Below, in pieces: positions 44,831 to 53,842 of a DNA stretch of 64,000 bases (position 1 is its first letter; every line of letters starts with the position of its first letter). The position numbers and the translations under genes were made by a program. Origin of the DNA: Deefgea salmonis (GTDB lineage: Bacteria > Pseudomonadota > Gammaproteobacteria > Burkholderiales > Chitinibacteraceae); NCBI RefSeq assembly GCF_020531905.1, contig NZ_JAJAWG010000004.1, positions 1 through 64,000 on the forward strand, in the 5' to 3' direction. Under the pieces are notes generated by a model. It saw only the letters and a program-made list of their open reading frames with translations. It had not been told where the DNA came from and ran no database searches.

Positions 44831-45160
44831 AATGAATCTCCTTAATAAAGACACAATCTGTGTTTTATATCGACAACTAGCGCCAAACGCGTAGTGAAAT
44901 GTTTACTTTTTGGGGGTAGACGGTTAGTTTTCGTTTAATGCTTGTTTCATAAATTGTTTTGTTGTTGTCATCTTTGTTTGAATTTATCTAGGGTCTGTTG
45001 ACGTTTGTTTTACAAATTTTGTGTTTTTATGAAAGCATAGTGAAAATTAAAACGCTGTCTTTCGAGCTTGCAGGTGCATGATATTTTGAGGCCAACGCCA
45101 TTGAAACCGAGCTTGATCTTGGGTGGATGCGATGGTGTGTTAGATTTTATTGCTAGGTAG
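44831..45160. other. 330-base gap with a solitary MITE end
   Basis: AT-rich region between divergent genes. At 44988-45007 it carries the 20-base end CTAGGGTCTGTTGACGTTTG, matching the terminal repeat of the element at 29222. No inverted partner is found before 45160, so this is a remnant or single end. The promoters of both flanking genes must also be here. Confidence 0.7.
44988..45007 (+). repeat. Solitary terminal repeat of the MITE family
   Basis: Identical over 20 bases to the right-end consensus of the 29222-29508 element, including the CTAG edge. Confidence 0.8.
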
Positions 45161-47008
45161 ATGATTGAAATGGCCTTAAACCCGTTAAGACCCAATGACT
45201 TTGATTTTTTTCGCGAATTTTTGGATGCGCTACCGCTGCAGTGCTTTGTTAAAAATGCGCATGGCCATATTGTATTGAGCAATACCGCTTACCAAAACGC
45301 CAGCACTGAGCCTACCGCGTACAAAGCCAATGGGCGCTGCGTGCATGAATCTAAGGCGCAAATTGCAGCACAAACACCGCTGGCTCACGCCGATGAAACC
45401 ATAGCTACGCATGAAGAAATGCGCTGGAATAGCCAGCGGGGTCGGTATCAAACTGACTACGTCATTCAAAAAACCATTACTGATGATGCGGGTCAGCCTT
45501 TATATATCGTTGGTTCAATTTTGGATATTTCAGAGCAAAAGCAATTTCAGCTGCAAATCGATACTGAATTAAAACTGCTTGAAATGCAGGCCGCTGATGT
45601 GCCATTTACGCAGTTATTAACGCAGTTTGTGCATAGTTTTGAATCGAATTTTCCGGGCGTTTTGTGCTCAATTTTATTGCTTGATCCAGAAGGCCGGCAC
45701 TTATTGCATACCATTGCGCCAAGCTTGCCCGAGGCGTATTGCCAAGCGATTCATGGTGTGGAAATTGGTCCAAATATTGGCTCTTGTGGCACTGCGGCGT
45801 ATACCGGACAAGATACGATTGTGGCTGATATTGCGAACGATCCTTTGTGGCAGCATTTTGCCGATTTGGCTTTGTCGCACGATTTACGCTCTTGCTGGTC
45901 AATTCCTATCTTGTCGACCAAGGGCCGTGTTTTGGGCACTTTTGCCAACTATCACCGCTATCCTTGCTCGCCGACGGCGAAGGAATTGCAAGCGATTAAG
46001 CGCGGCGCTTATTTAGTGGGCTTGGTGATTGAGCACGAGTTAGCCGAAAAACAGTTGGCTGCAGACAAAATGATTTTGCAAGAGTCGGTGCAGCATACGC
46101 AAACCATTCTCGACAATATGGCCGATGGGGTGATTACCATTGATATTACCGGTCGAATAGAAAGTTTTAATTCAGCAGCGAGCCGTATCTTTGGTTATTC
46201 AACGGAAGAAGTGTTGTTTAAAAATGTCTCAATGTTGATGCCAGAGCCGTTTGCCGGCCAGCATGATGACTACTTATCGCGCCACCAATCGACGGGTTCT
46301 GCCAGTATTGTCGGCGTACCACGTGAGGTGGAAGGCTTGCGTAAAGATGGCAGTTTGTTTCCGATGCGTTTGTCGGTGTCCAAAATTTTCCGCGCCGGAC
46401 AAGCCATTTTTATTGGTTTAGTCAGCGACAACACCTTAGATCATCAGCGCCGAGAAGAAATTCATCGCTTGGCTTTTTTTGATGCTTTAACCGGTTTGCC
46501 TAATCGGCGTTTATTAATGGATCGAATTAAAAAAGCCATGTTGACTTCAGCGCGCAGTGGCTTACATGGTGCGTTGATGTTTCTCGATCTCGATCATTTT
46601 AAATATTTGAATGACAATTATGGCCACCACATGGGCGATTTATTGCTGCAGCAAGTATCCGAGCGCTTATTGTCTTGCGTGCGAGAAAATGACAGCGTGG
46701 CGCGTTTGGGCGGCGATGAGTTTGTGGTCTTGCTGGAGTCTTTAAGCGACGTGCCAGCGCTGGCTGTTGAGCAAGCGCAAACGGTGGCAAACAAAATTTT
46801 GGAGCGCTTGCGCCAGCCGTATGATTTGTCTGGGCATACCCATCTGAGTACGCCCAGTATTGGTGTGGCTTTGTTTTTGGCGGAACAAGTCTCAATGGAT
46901 GATTTACTCAAGCACGCCGACGCCGCGATGTATCAAGCCAAAGCGGCGGGAAGAAATACCGCTTTGTTTTATGATTCGGCGATGCAAGCCGTTACGTCGG
47001 CGCATTAA
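45161..47008 (+). CDS. PAS-GAF-PAS diguanylate cyclase
   Basis: 615 residues without membrane helices. PAS-like domain (about 8-130), GAF domain (about 140-305, with IGSCGTAAYTGQDTIVADIA), second PAS (about 318-435, ILDNMADGVITIDITGRIESFNSAA), GGDEF (about 445-610). GGDEF 517-521 is intact and REND five residues before is a canonical I-site. It should make cyclic di-GMP in reply to a small ligand or redox cue in the cytoplasm. ATG 45161 or the ATG three codons later could start it. Convergent with the RsmI-like gene 50 bases away. Confidence 0.93.
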   Translation: MIEMALNPLRPNDFDFFREFLDALPLQCFVKNAHGHIVLSNTAYQNASTEPTAYKANGRCVHESKAQIAAQTPLAHADETIATHEEMRWNSQRGRYQTDYVIQKTITDDAGQPLYIVGSILDISEQKQFQLQIDTELKLLEMQAADVPFTQLLTQFVHSFESNFPGVLCSILLLDPEGRHLLHTIAPSLPEAYCQAIHGVEIGPNIGSCGTAAYTGQDTIVADIANDPLWQHFADLALSHDLRSCWSIPILSTKGRVLGTFANYHRYPCSPTAKELQAIKRGAYLVGLVIEHELAEKQLAADKMILQESVQHTQTILDNMADGVITIDITGRIESFNSAASRIFGYSTEEVLFKNVSMLMPEPFAGQHDDYLSRHQSTGSASIVGVPREVEGLRKDGSLFPMRLSVSKIFRAGQAIFIGLVSDNTLDHQRREEIHRLAFFDALTGLPNRRLLMDRIKKAMLTSARSGLHGALMFLDLDHFKYLNDNYGHHMGDLLLQQVSERLLSCVRENDSVARLGGDEFVVLLESLSDVPALAVEQAQTVANKILERLRQPYDLSGHTHLSTPSIGVALFLAEQVSMDDLLKHADAAMYQAKAAGRNTALFYDSAMQAVTSAH

Positions 47009-47057
47009 TGGCGTACTGGTTGTTTATCGAGCCCCGCCGGTGCATCTCCGCTGCGAT

Positions 47058-47765
47058 TTAAGCTTGAATAATAAAAACAGTCGGGCGCTTGTGGATTTGC
47101 GGCTCGGCTTTTTTCTTCCATTGACTGACTTCTAAGGTCACGATGTCTTGGCTTGGTAGGCTAATGTCGCAAGCAACAGTGAGCCGGGTATTGGCTTTGA
47201 GGTTGTCGCGCAAGGCTTGAAATAGCGCCCCATTGCGATAAGGGGTCTCAATAAACAGCTCGGCTTGACCTTCTTTGCTTGAGCTCGCTTCGAGTTGACG
47301 AATTGCTTGTACTCGGCCTGCGGCATCAGAAGGCAAGTAACCATTAAAGCGAAATTTCTGTCCATTGGCCCCCGAGGCCATTAAGGCCATTAGCAACGAT
47401 GATGGCCCGACTAAGGGGACGACCTTGATGCCACGCTGATGGGCGAGATGCACCAAACGCGCACCGGGGTCGGCAACGCCAGGGCAGCCTGCTTCGGACA
47501 TTAAGCCCACATCAAATCCATCGAGCAAGGGCTGAAGCAGAGCCGCCACTTCGTGGTCTTTGGTGTGCTCAGACAATTCGCTCATGCTCAGGCTACGTAG
47601 CTCATGTGGCGTGCCGAGCATTTTTAAATGCGCCCGCGTTGTTTTGGCATTTTCAACGACAAAATGGGTGAGTCGCTTGGCGGTTTCGATCACATCGACC
47701 GGTAAAATATCGCTCACGGTATCGCCGCCCATTGGCGCAGGAATTAAATATAAAGTGCCTGTCAT
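47058..47765 (-). CDS. RsmI-like SAM-dependent methyltransferase (tetrapyrrole methylase fold)
   Basis: 235 residues. GTLYLIPAPMGG, LMSEAGCPGVADPG and VPLVGPSSLLMALMASG are motifs of the tetrapyrrole-methylase fold used by RsmI, which 2'-O-methylates C1402 of 16S rRNA. The protein is shorter than classical RsmI (about 280) and reads PAPMGG rather than the usual TPIGNL, so it is probably the second RsmI-like paralogue common in betaproteobacteria, next to maf. Its target is not certain. Confidence 0.85.
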   Translation of the reverse strand: MTGTLYLIPAPMGGDTVSDILPVDVIETAKRLTHFVVENAKTTRAHLKMLGTPHELRSLSMSELSEHTKDHEVAALLQPLLDGFDVGLMSEAGCPGVADPGARLVHLAHQRGIKVVPLVGPSSLLMALMASGANGQKFRFNGYLPSDAAGRVQAIRQLEASSSKEGQAELFIETPYRNGALFQALRDNLKANTRLTVACDISLPSQDIVTLEVSQWKKKAEPQIHKRPTVFIIQA

Positions 47766-47802
47766 GGTGCTTGTCCAAATAAGGTGTGTTGTGGGTTTTT
47801 TG

Positions 47803-47853
47803 TGGGTATATCTGTCTAGACTTTAATTTAAAAGAGCTTGATGGCTATACCCA
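47803..47853. repeat. Dispersed ~50-nt palindromic repeat, copy 4
   Basis: TGGGTATA (47803-47810) and TATACCCA (47846-47853) are exact complements, with CTAGA and a T/A-rich middle. It lies in the space between the rsmI-like start and the maf stop. Confidence 0.7.
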
Positions 47854-47873
47854 TTATAAATTGATGGCATGAA

Positions 47874-48479
47874 TTACAATATTGGATACGCTTCTTGATT
47901 GAGCATATTAATCAACTCAATCAAGGGTAAACCAATAATCGCCGCCGGATCGGTGCTGTGAATGGCGGCAATCATCACAATCCCGAGACCTTCGGTTTTG
48001 GCGCTGCCAGCACAATTGTAAGGTTGCTCACGGCGTAAATAGGTTTCAATTTGTGCGTCGCTGTAATCGCGCAGGGTCACCGTGGTGATGTCGACATGGC
48101 TTTGCACTTGTTGGGTCGCCGTATTGTAAAGGCAGAGCGCAGTATGAAACGCAATGCTTTGCCCACGCATGGCGGCCAATTGTGCGACGGCGCGTTCATG
48201 GGTGCCCGGTTTTCCCAATTGCACGCCATTGAGTAAAGCGACTTGGTCAGAACCAATAATCAGACTATTGGGGAACTGATCGGCAAGCACTTTCGCTTTG
48301 GCAATCGCCAAACGCTCGCTGGTTTGTGCCGCAGTCTCCCCCATCAGTGGCGATTCGTCCAGATTGGGGGCTGCTGTGATAAACGGTAGACCTAGCCGTT
48401 CTAAAAGTTCTTTTCGATACAGCGATGTAGACGCCAGAACCAGTTGGCGTGGCTCGCAGAAGGTAGAAGTGGTTCGCAT
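47874..48479 (-). CDS. Maf/YceF-type nucleotide pyrophosphatase
   Basis: 201 residues. LVLASTSLYRKELLERLGLPF and IIGSDQVALL (with the catalytic Asp) identify a Maf protein. Position next to yceD points to the YceF subtype, which hydrolyses 7-methyl-GTP and related modified nucleotides to monophosphates, cleansing the pool. Monocistronic, divergent from yceD, 94 bases between the two starts. Confidence 0.92.
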   Translation of the reverse strand: MRTTSTFCEPRQLVLASTSLYRKELLERLGLPFITAAPNLDESPLMGETAAQTSERLAIAKAKVLADQFPNSLIIGSDQVALLNGVQLGKPGTHERAVAQLAAMRGQSIAFHTALCLYNTATQQVQSHVDITTVTLRDYSDAQIETYLRREQPYNCAGSAKTEGLGIVMIAAIHSTDPAAIIGLPLIELINMLNQEAYPIL

Positions 48480-48513
48480 ATGAATTTCACCGTGCTTAAA
48501 AGCGCAAAATACT

Positions 48514-48541
48514 TTGACAGAGGATAGTAGGAGATTATATC
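48514..48541 (+). promoter_or_regulatory. Sigma-70-like promoter before yceD
   Basis: TTGACA at 48514-48519 and TATATC at 48536-48541, spaced by 16 bases. It matches the -35 consensus exactly. If used, the transcript starts near 48548. It overlaps the possible leader ORF at 48542, so both cannot be fully used. Confidence 0.55.
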
Positions 48542-48577
48542 ATGCGCGGTTTCCGGTTCTACGCGGCAACCCCATGA
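48542..48577 (+). CDS. Possible 11-residue leader peptide coupled to yceD
   Basis: An ATG with TAGGAG eight bases upstream opens MRGFRFYAATP and stops in TGA overlapping the yceD ATG by four bases (ATGA at 48574-48577). The yceD start itself has no ribosome site, so translational coupling through this short ORF is plausible. Against it, the best promoter would start RNA inside the ORF. No homologue is known to me. Confidence 0.4.
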   Translation: MRGFRFYAATP

Positions 48578-49071
48578 CGGTGATTCATAGCGCGGAATTT
48601 GCGCAAGAAGGTCGAGAACTAAAAGGTTCTATCCCACTTACGCAGCTCTCACGTTTGAGTGACCTGTTGGCCGATACATCAGGCGAAATCGCTTGGCATA
48701 TCGAAAGTGGCGTAGATGATCGTACGCAACGCCCTTGGCTTTATTTAGAAGTAAAAGGCGATTTGCAACTGATTTGCCAGCGCTGCCTATCGGGCATGCC
48801 TTGGTCAATTCATGACGAAACCGTGTTGACCCAGTTTGCTACTGAGGAAGAAATCGATGAAGCGGAAGCCATCGATGAAGACCTTGATGGCATTTTGATC
48901 GATCCGGAGCTGGATATTGAAGCACTGGTCGAAGACGAATTGTTACTCGCTTTACCAGTGGCACCAGTACACGATGTGTGTGGTGGTGACGATGCACTGG
49001 CCAAATTGGCGAGTAAAAAACCGAATCCGTTTGCAGTCCTGGCTCAGTTGAAAACCAGGAAAGCGGAATAA
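48574..49071 (+). CDS. yceD: YceD/DUF177 protein, 23S rRNA accumulation factor
   Basis: 165 residues from ATG 48574; a longer in-frame reading from 48514 is not supported. FAQEGRELKGSIPLTQLSRL at the start and LICQRCLSGMPWSI with a Cys pair identify DUF177. A very acidic segment (about 89-115, Glu/Asp-rich) follows. YceD is needed for normal 23S rRNA accumulation in E. coli and is conserved upstream of rpmF. It lies 27 bases before rpmF in the same transcript. Confidence 0.93.
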   Translation: MTVIHSAEFAQEGRELKGSIPLTQLSRLSDLLADTSGEIAWHIESGVDDRTQRPWLYLEVKGDLQLICQRCLSGMPWSIHDETVLTQFATEEEIDEAEAIDEDLDGILIDPELDIEALVEDELLLALPVAPVHDVCGGDDALAKLASKKPNPFAVLAQLKTRKAE

Positions 49072-49098
49072 ACAACTGAGTTATTAGGAGTATTTCAC

Positions 49099-49278
49099 AT
49101 GGCAGTTCAGCAAAATAAAAAATCACCTTCGAAACGTGGCATGCACCGCGCTCATGACTTCTTGTCAGCACCAGCTTTGTCTGTAGATGCTGCAACTGGT
49201 GAAGTTCATCGCCCGCACCACATTTCTCCAAACGGCTTTTACAATGGCCGTCGTGTGATCAAAGCTAAGGGCGAATAA
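49099..49278 (+). CDS. rpmF: 50S ribosomal protein L32
   Basis: 59 residues starting [20 protein letters not shown] and ending [10 protein letters not shown], the standard L32 sequence and length. TTAGGAG lies eight bases before the ATG. The usual zinc-type cysteines are absent: the region reads [18 protein letters not shown], so this is the cysteine-free form. It joins the large ribosomal subunit. Cotranscription with plsX and fab genes links ribosome and lipid synthesis, as in many proteobacteria. Confidence 0.97.
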   Translation: MAVQQNKKSPSKRGMHRAHDFLSAPALSVDAATGEVHRPHHISPNGFYNGRRVIKAKGE

Positions 49279-49334
49279 TCGTCGCCTTGCTGTTTTAGCT
49301 ATGCGGGTTATTTTTAGCCATGCTGGCTAGCTTT

Positions 49335-49390
49335 ACGGCGCAAGTGAGTGTCTCTCTGAGAATAACTCGCTTGCGCCGTTCGTCATTTTA
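49335..49390 (+). terminator. Hairpin between rpmF and plsX (possible attenuator)
   Basis: ACGGCGCAAGTGAG (49335-49348) pairs with 49366-49379 over 14 positions with one G-T pair; the tail is only moderately T-rich (about 49380-49390). It ends about ten bases before plsX, so partial termination may set the ratio of L32 to lipid enzymes. Confidence 0.65.
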
Positions 49391-49399
49391 GGTGTTTGA

Positions 49400-50440
49400 A
49401 TGGATATTACTGTCGCAGTCGATGCTATGGGTGGCGATCATGGTGCCCATGTTACGGTGCCCGCTGCATTACGTTTTTTGCGAGATAATCCTGACGTCAA
49501 TATTGTTTTAGTCGGTTTGACGGAGGTGATTGCCGCAGAATTGGCCGCACAGCACGCCGCCACCGATACGCGTTTGCGTATTCATGCCGCCACCGAAGTG
49601 GTGACGATGGATGAGTCGCCGCAATCGGCAATGAAAAATAAAAAAGATTCATCAATGCGTGTCGCCATTAATTTGGTTAAATCTGGCCAAGCCAATGCTT
49701 GTGTTTCAGCGGGTAATACCGGCGCTTTGATGGCGACGGCTCGGTTTGTATTAAAAACCATTCCAGGGATCGACCGACCTGCGATTGCAAAGCTGATGCC
49801 CACAATGAAAGGGCAAACCGCGATGCTCGATTTGGGGGCTAATGTGGATTCAACGCCTTTGCAGCTGACGCAATTTGCCATTATGGGCTCGGCGATGTTT
49901 TCAGCGCTCAAGCATGTAGATGCACCCACCGTGGGTTTGTTGAATATTGGCTCAGAAGACATCAAAGGGAATGAAGCCGTAAAAGAAGCGGCTGAAATGA
50001 TTCGCAAAACACGCCTAAATTTTCAAGGCAATATCGAAGGCGATGATATTTATCGCGGTACGGTCGATGTGGTCGCTTGCGATGGTTTTACCGGCAATGT
50101 GGCGCTGAAAACGTCTGAAGGTTTAATCAAAATGATTACCACCTTCTTGAAAGAAGAATTTACCCGTAATATTCTGACGCGTTGCGTGGCATTACTGGCT
50201 TTGCCATTAATGAATCGCTTTAAAAAGCGTTTAGATCCACGTCGTTTTAATGGCGCATCATTCTTGGGCTTACGTGGCATTGTGGTAAAAAGCCATGGCG
50301 GTGCGGATGAAATTGCGTTTTACTGGGCCTTGGCTCAAGCCGTTGAGGAAGCGCGCTCCGGCATGATTCAGCGCATTACAGAGCAGGTGCAACAAGAGTT
50401 GCTGCATCTCAACGCCGCGGTAGAGGCTGCCGAGGCTTGA
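49400..50440 (+). CDS. plsX: Phosphate acyltransferase PlsX
   Basis: 346 residues. [53 protein letters not shown] and [14 protein letters not shown] are PlsX signatures. It converts acyl-ACP to acyl phosphate, the donor for PlsY in phospholipid synthesis, at the inner face of the membrane. First lipid gene of the rpmF-plsX-fabHDG-acpP-fabF cluster; fabH follows after 18 bases. Confidence 0.97.
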   Translation: MDITVAVDAMGGDHGAHVTVPAALRFLRDNPDVNIVLVGLTEVIAAELAAQHAATDTRLRIHAATEVVTMDESPQSAMKNKKDSSMRVAINLVKSGQANACVSAGNTGALMATARFVLKTIPGIDRPAIAKLMPTMKGQTAMLDLGANVDSTPLQLTQFAIMGSAMFSALKHVDAPTVGLLNIGSEDIKGNEAVKEAAEMIRKTRLNFQGNIEGDDIYRGTVDVVACDGFTGNVALKTSEGLIKMITTFLKEEFTRNILTRCVALLALPLMNRFKKRLDPRRFNGASFLGLRGIVVKSHGGADEIAFYWALAQAVEEARSGMIQRITEQVQQELLHLNAAVEAAEA

Positions 50441-50458
50441 TCTAATTCAGAGGTGTTC

Positions 50459-51415
50459 ATGTATTCCCGTATTGCAGGTACTGGCTCTTATTTGCCAGAA
50501 AAAATTCTTACTAATGCCGAGTTGGCACAACGTGTCGATACCACCGATGAGTGGATTGTTTCACGTACAGGTATTCGTCAGCGCCATATTGCCGCAGAAG
50601 ATCAGCGCACTTCAGATTTGGCATTGATTGCCGTTGAACGTGCACTGGAAGCGGCGGGTGTGGATAAGAGCGAAATCGATTTATTGATCGTCGCCACCAC
50701 CACACCCGATAGTATTTTTCCGTCAACGGCGTGTACTTTGCAAAACAAACTCGGGGTGCATGGTTTCCCTGCCTTTGATATACAAGCGGTGTGTGCAGGG
50801 TTTATTTATGCCCTGAGTACTGCAGACCAATTTGTCAAAAGCGGCGCAGCCAAATGCGCGGTTGTGGTTGGCGCAGAAACCGTCACCAATCTCATTAATT
50901 GGGATGATCGTGGCACATGCATTTTGTTTGGTGATGGCGCCGGTGCCGTGGTGCTTAAAGCATCAGAAGAGCCGGGTATTTTAGCCACCCAATTGCATGC
51001 GGATGGCCGTTATAGTGGCATTTTAAAAACCGATGCCCGCCCAAAACAAGGCGAGTTAGTCGGTGATCCTTATGTGTATATGGAAGGCAATGCGGTGTTT
51101 AAATTCGCCGTTAAAGCTTTGGCCGAAGTCGCTGAAAGTACTTTAGCGAAAGCCGGTTTACAAAAAAGTGATGTGGACTGGCTAGTACCCCATCAGGCCA
51201 ATATTCGTATTATCGAATCAACGGCAAAACATCTGCACATGTCGATGGATAACGTCATTGTTACGGTGGATATGCACGGCAATACCTCGGCGGCGTCGAT
51301 TCCATTGGCGCTGGATGCGGGCGTTCGCAGTGGCAAGATTCAACGCGGCCAAACCCTATTGATGGAAGGGATTGGTGGTGGCTTTGCATGGGGCTCGGCG
51401 TTGGTTAAGTATTGA
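50459..51415 (+). CDS. fabH: 3-oxoacyl-ACP synthase III (FabH)
   Basis: 318 residues from ATG 50459 (AGAGG six bases upstream); GTG 50453 is an alternative. The catalytic triad is C112 ([13 protein letters not shown]), H245 (VPHQANIRI) and N275 (GNTSAASIP). It starts fatty-acid chains by condensing acetyl-CoA with malonyl-ACP. A 17-bp hairpin follows immediately after the stop and before fabD. Confidence 0.97.
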   Translation: MYSRIAGTGSYLPEKILTNAELAQRVDTTDEWIVSRTGIRQRHIAAEDQRTSDLALIAVERALEAAGVDKSEIDLLIVATTTPDSIFPSTACTLQNKLGVHGFPAFDIQAVCAGFIYALSTADQFVKSGAAKCAVVVGAETVTNLINWDDRGTCILFGDGAGAVVLKASEEPGILATQLHADGRYSGILKTDARPKQGELVGDPYVYMEGNAVFKFAVKALAEVAESTLAKAGLQKSDVDWLVPHQANIRIIESTAKHLHMSMDNVIVTVDMHGNTSAASIPLALDAGVRSGKIQRGQTLLMEGIGGGFAWGSALVKY

Positions 51416-51422
51416 TTTTGAT

Positions 51423-51462
51423 CGACAGTAAAACGGCGCTTTGATGCGCCGTTTTACTGTCG
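51423..51462. terminator. 17-bp perfect hairpin between fabH and fabD
   Basis: 51423-51439 and 51446-51462 are exact complements (core CGGCGC/GCGCCG) around TTTGAT. TTTT lies inside the second arm. It could act as an attenuator or protect the upstream mRNA end within the operon. Confidence 0.7.
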
Positions 51463-51484
51463 GACGATTTGAAAGGGGTTAAAA

Positions 51485-52411
51485 ATGTCATTTGCATTCG
51501 TATTTCCAGGTCAAGGTTCGCAATCGATCGGCATGATGAGCGGTTGGGCTGACTTGGCTGTTGTTAAGGCCACATTTGACGAAGCATCCAGCGTATTGGG
51601 CTTTGATTTATGGGAGATGGCCAATGTGGGGCCCCTCGAAGCGATCAATGCCACGGTGAATACGCAGCCATTGATGTTGACCGCCGGTGTTGCCGTGTGG
51701 CGTGCATGGCAGTCGCAAGGTGGCGCTATGCCTGCGGTGATGGCTGGGCATAGTTTGGGTGAATATACCGCTTTGGTGGCTGCCGAAGCCTTGAGTTTTG
51801 GCGATGCTTTGCAACTGGTGCGTTTACGCGCAGAAGCAATGCAAGAAGCCGTTCCAGTGGGGACGGGCGCAATGGCTGCCGTATTGGGCTTGAGTGATGA
51901 ATTAATTATTGAGGCTTGCGCCGAAGCCGCGCAGGGCGATGTGGTGCAGGCGGTGAACTTTAATTCACCAGGTCAAGTGGTGATTGCCGGTAGCAAAGCG
52001 GCGGTCGAGCGCGCATGCGAAGGCTGTAAAGCGCGTGGCGCGAAACGTGCGATGTTGTTGTCGGTTTCGGTGCCGTCGCACTGCGACTTGATGAAACCTG
52101 CGGCAGAAAAATTGGCCGCTAAATTGGCTGTGGTCGAAATTCATACACCCATCGTCCCTGTCTTGCACAATGCTGACGTTGCCGCGTATAACAATGCCGA
52201 GCAGATCCGTGACGCTTTAGTTCGCCAGTTGTATCAGCCTGTACGCTGGGTTCAAACCATTCAAAAAATGGCCGCTGATGGCGTGACGGTTGTCGCTGAA
52301 TGTGGTCCGGGCAAAGTGCTGGCCGGTTTAACTAAGCGTATTTCGAGTGACGTGCAAGGCGTTGCTTTGGTCGACGCAGCCAGTATGGATCAATTAAAAT
52401 CAGTGGTTTAA
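51485..52411 (+). CDS. fabD: Malonyl-CoA-ACP transacylase FabD
   Basis: 308 residues. AFVFPGQGSQSIGM at the start and GHSLGEYTALVAAEALSF with the nucleophile S90; the catalytic His lies in SVPSHCDLMKPAAEKLA. It loads malonyl groups onto ACP. A clear GGGG-type ribosome site precedes the ATG. Between fabD and fabG (82 bases) sits a palindromic repeat. Confidence 0.97.
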   Translation: MSFAFVFPGQGSQSIGMMSGWADLAVVKATFDEASSVLGFDLWEMANVGPLEAINATVNTQPLMLTAGVAVWRAWQSQGGAMPAVMAGHSLGEYTALVAAEALSFGDALQLVRLRAEAMQEAVPVGTGAMAAVLGLSDELIIEACAEAAQGDVVQAVNFNSPGQVVIAGSKAAVERACEGCKARGAKRAMLLSVSVPSHCDLMKPAAEKLAAKLAVVEIHTPIVPVLHNADVAAYNNAEQIRDALVRQLYQPVRWVQTIQKMAADGVTVVAECGPGKVLAGLTKRISSDVQGVALVDAASMDQLKSVV

Positions 52412-52426
52412 TTCGCTGATTTCATA

Positions 52427-52477
52427 TGGGTATATGCCACAATGCATTTGTGGCTATGCCTTAGCAATGTATACCTA
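52427..52477. repeat. Dispersed ~50-nt palindromic repeat, copy 5
   Basis: TGGGTATA (52427-52434) and TATACCTA (52470-52477), with an inner GCCACA/TGTGGC stem (52436-52441 with 52449-52454). Lies in the fabD-fabG gap, 15 bases before fabG. Confidence 0.65.
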
Positions 52478-52492
52478 GATTAGGGGTGAGGA

Positions 52493-53236
52493 ATGAGTTT
52501 GCAAGGTAAAGTTGCGCTAGTCACTGGCGCTTCACGCGGAATCGGCCAAGCAATTGCTTTAGAGCTGGCCGCGCAAGGCGCAACCGTCATTGGTACGGCC
52601 ACCAGCGATTCAGGCGCAACAGCGATTGCCGATTATCTACAAGCTGCAGGTGCAGCCGGTTCTGGCTTACGTTTGCAAGTCACTGAAGAGGGCGCTTGTG
52701 AAGCCATCGTGGCACAAATTGAAAAAACATATGGCCCGATTACGATTTTGGTCAATAACGCCGGAATTACCCGAGATAACTTATTGATGCGCATGAAGGA
52801 CGAAGAATGGGATGCCATTATGGATACCAATCTGAAGCCAGTTTACAAATTATCCAAAGCCGTCATGCGCGGTATGATGAAGGCGCGTTGGGGACGAATT
52901 ATCAATATTGCGTCGGTGGTGGGGGCAACGGGTAATGCCGGTCAAACCAATTACTCGGCAGCCAAAGCAGCGTTATTTGGTTTTACCAAATCGCTGGCCA
53001 AAGAAATCGGTAGTCGTGGTGTAACGGTGAATGCCGTCGCACCGGGCTTTATTGATACCGATATGACCCGCAATTTACCTGATGAGCAAAAAGCCCACCT
53101 CGTTGCGAATATTGCACTGGGCCGTTTGGGCGATCCAAAAGACATCGCTGATGCGGTTGGATTTTTGGCATCAGATAAAGCCGGTTACATTACAGGCAAT
53201 ACCATTCATGTGAATGGTGGCATGTTTATGAATTAA
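52493..53236 (+). CDS. fabG: 3-oxoacyl-ACP reductase FabG
   Basis: 247 residues, SDR fold. Cofactor loop TGASRGIGQAIA (11-22), NNAG (88-91), catalytic S141, Y154 and K158 (NIASVVGATGNAGQTNYSAAK), ending with the family GNTIHVNGGMFMN. It reduces 3-oxoacyl-ACP with NADPH in each elongation round. Ribosome site GGGGTGAGG lies close before the ATG. Confidence 0.97.
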   Translation: MSLQGKVALVTGASRGIGQAIALELAAQGATVIGTATSDSGATAIADYLQAAGAAGSGLRLQVTEEGACEAIVAQIEKTYGPITILVNNAGITRDNLLMRMKDEEWDAIMDTNLKPVYKLSKAVMRGMMKARWGRIINIASVVGATGNAGQTNYSAAKAALFGFTKSLAKEIGSRGVTVNAVAPGFIDTDMTRNLPDEQKAHLVANIALGRLGDPKDIADAVGFLASDKAGYITGNTIHVNGGMFMN

Positions 53237-53342
53237 TCGAGTAAAATAGCAGCGATACTGCATTTTGCTAGATTGACCTATTTTTGTAGTCTTTATTAAC
53301 GATGTGAATTGCAGGTATTTTTGCAATAAAACATCACCAAAC

Positions 53343-53371
53343 TGTTTGCTTCGCCATTTTTTTGGTAGAAT
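53343..53371 (+). promoter_or_regulatory. Probable acpP promoter
   Basis: TGTTTG (53343-53348), 17 bases, then TAGAAT (53366-53371) with a TGG-like extended -10. It lies in the 184-base gap after fabG, consistent with the extra promoter that highly expressed acpP often has. Confidence 0.45.
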
Positions 53372-53420
53372 GCGGACGTTTTTTTCGAAATTTGCTTTTT
53401 AATAGGCTTGGGATAAATCC

Positions 53421-53660
53421 ATGGAAAACATCGAACAGCGCGTGAAGAAGATTGTTGCTGAGCAACTGGGCGTGCCAGAAACTGACGTTAAGATTGATTC
53501 ATCATTCGTAAACGACCTCGGCGCCGACTCTCTCGACACCGTTGAACTCGTTATGGCGCTTGAAGAAGAATTTGAGTGCGAAATCCCTGACGAAGATGCA
53601 GAAAAGATCACTACTGTTCAGCAAGCAGTTGACTACGTCAGCGCTCATTTGAGCAAGTAA
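53421..53660 (+). CDS. acpP: Acyl carrier protein
   Basis: 79 residues, very acidic. The 4'-phosphopantetheine site is S37 in the conserved [18 protein letters not shown]. It carries growing acyl chains between the Fab enzymes and supplies LipB and PlsX. It has its own promoter and a terminator hairpin after the stop, so it is probably made in excess over its neighbours. Confidence 0.98.
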   Translation: MENIEQRVKKIVAEQLGVPETDVKIDSSFVNDLGADSLDTVELVMALEEEFECEIPDEDAEKITTVQQAVDYVSAHLSK

Positions 53661-53671
53661 GAAGGAACATC

Positions 53672-53714
53672 CAACCTCCGCTGCGGCACTACAGTGTCGT
53701 CGCGGGGGTTTTTT
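53672..53714 (+). terminator. Terminator or attenuator after acpP
   Basis: AACCTCCGC (53673-53681) pairs with the GCGGGGGTT region (about 53703-53711) after an inner GCGGCAC/GTGTCG part; six T follow. Some read-through to fabF is likely. Confidence 0.75.
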
Positions 53715-53842
53715 CATATTTAGCGCGATGAAGCAGTGTTTAAGATCGTGTTTTAAGGCTAGGCACGGCATAGTTTTAAAACACGCTCTTGAATTGATTT
53801 ATGGCGCAACCGGCACAGTCCGGTTTTAAGCGGAGTCACCCC

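Noticed and set aside
49582-50007. Antisense frame of 141 codons within plsX
   Set aside because: plsX motifs are intact in the plus frame here; no independent support.
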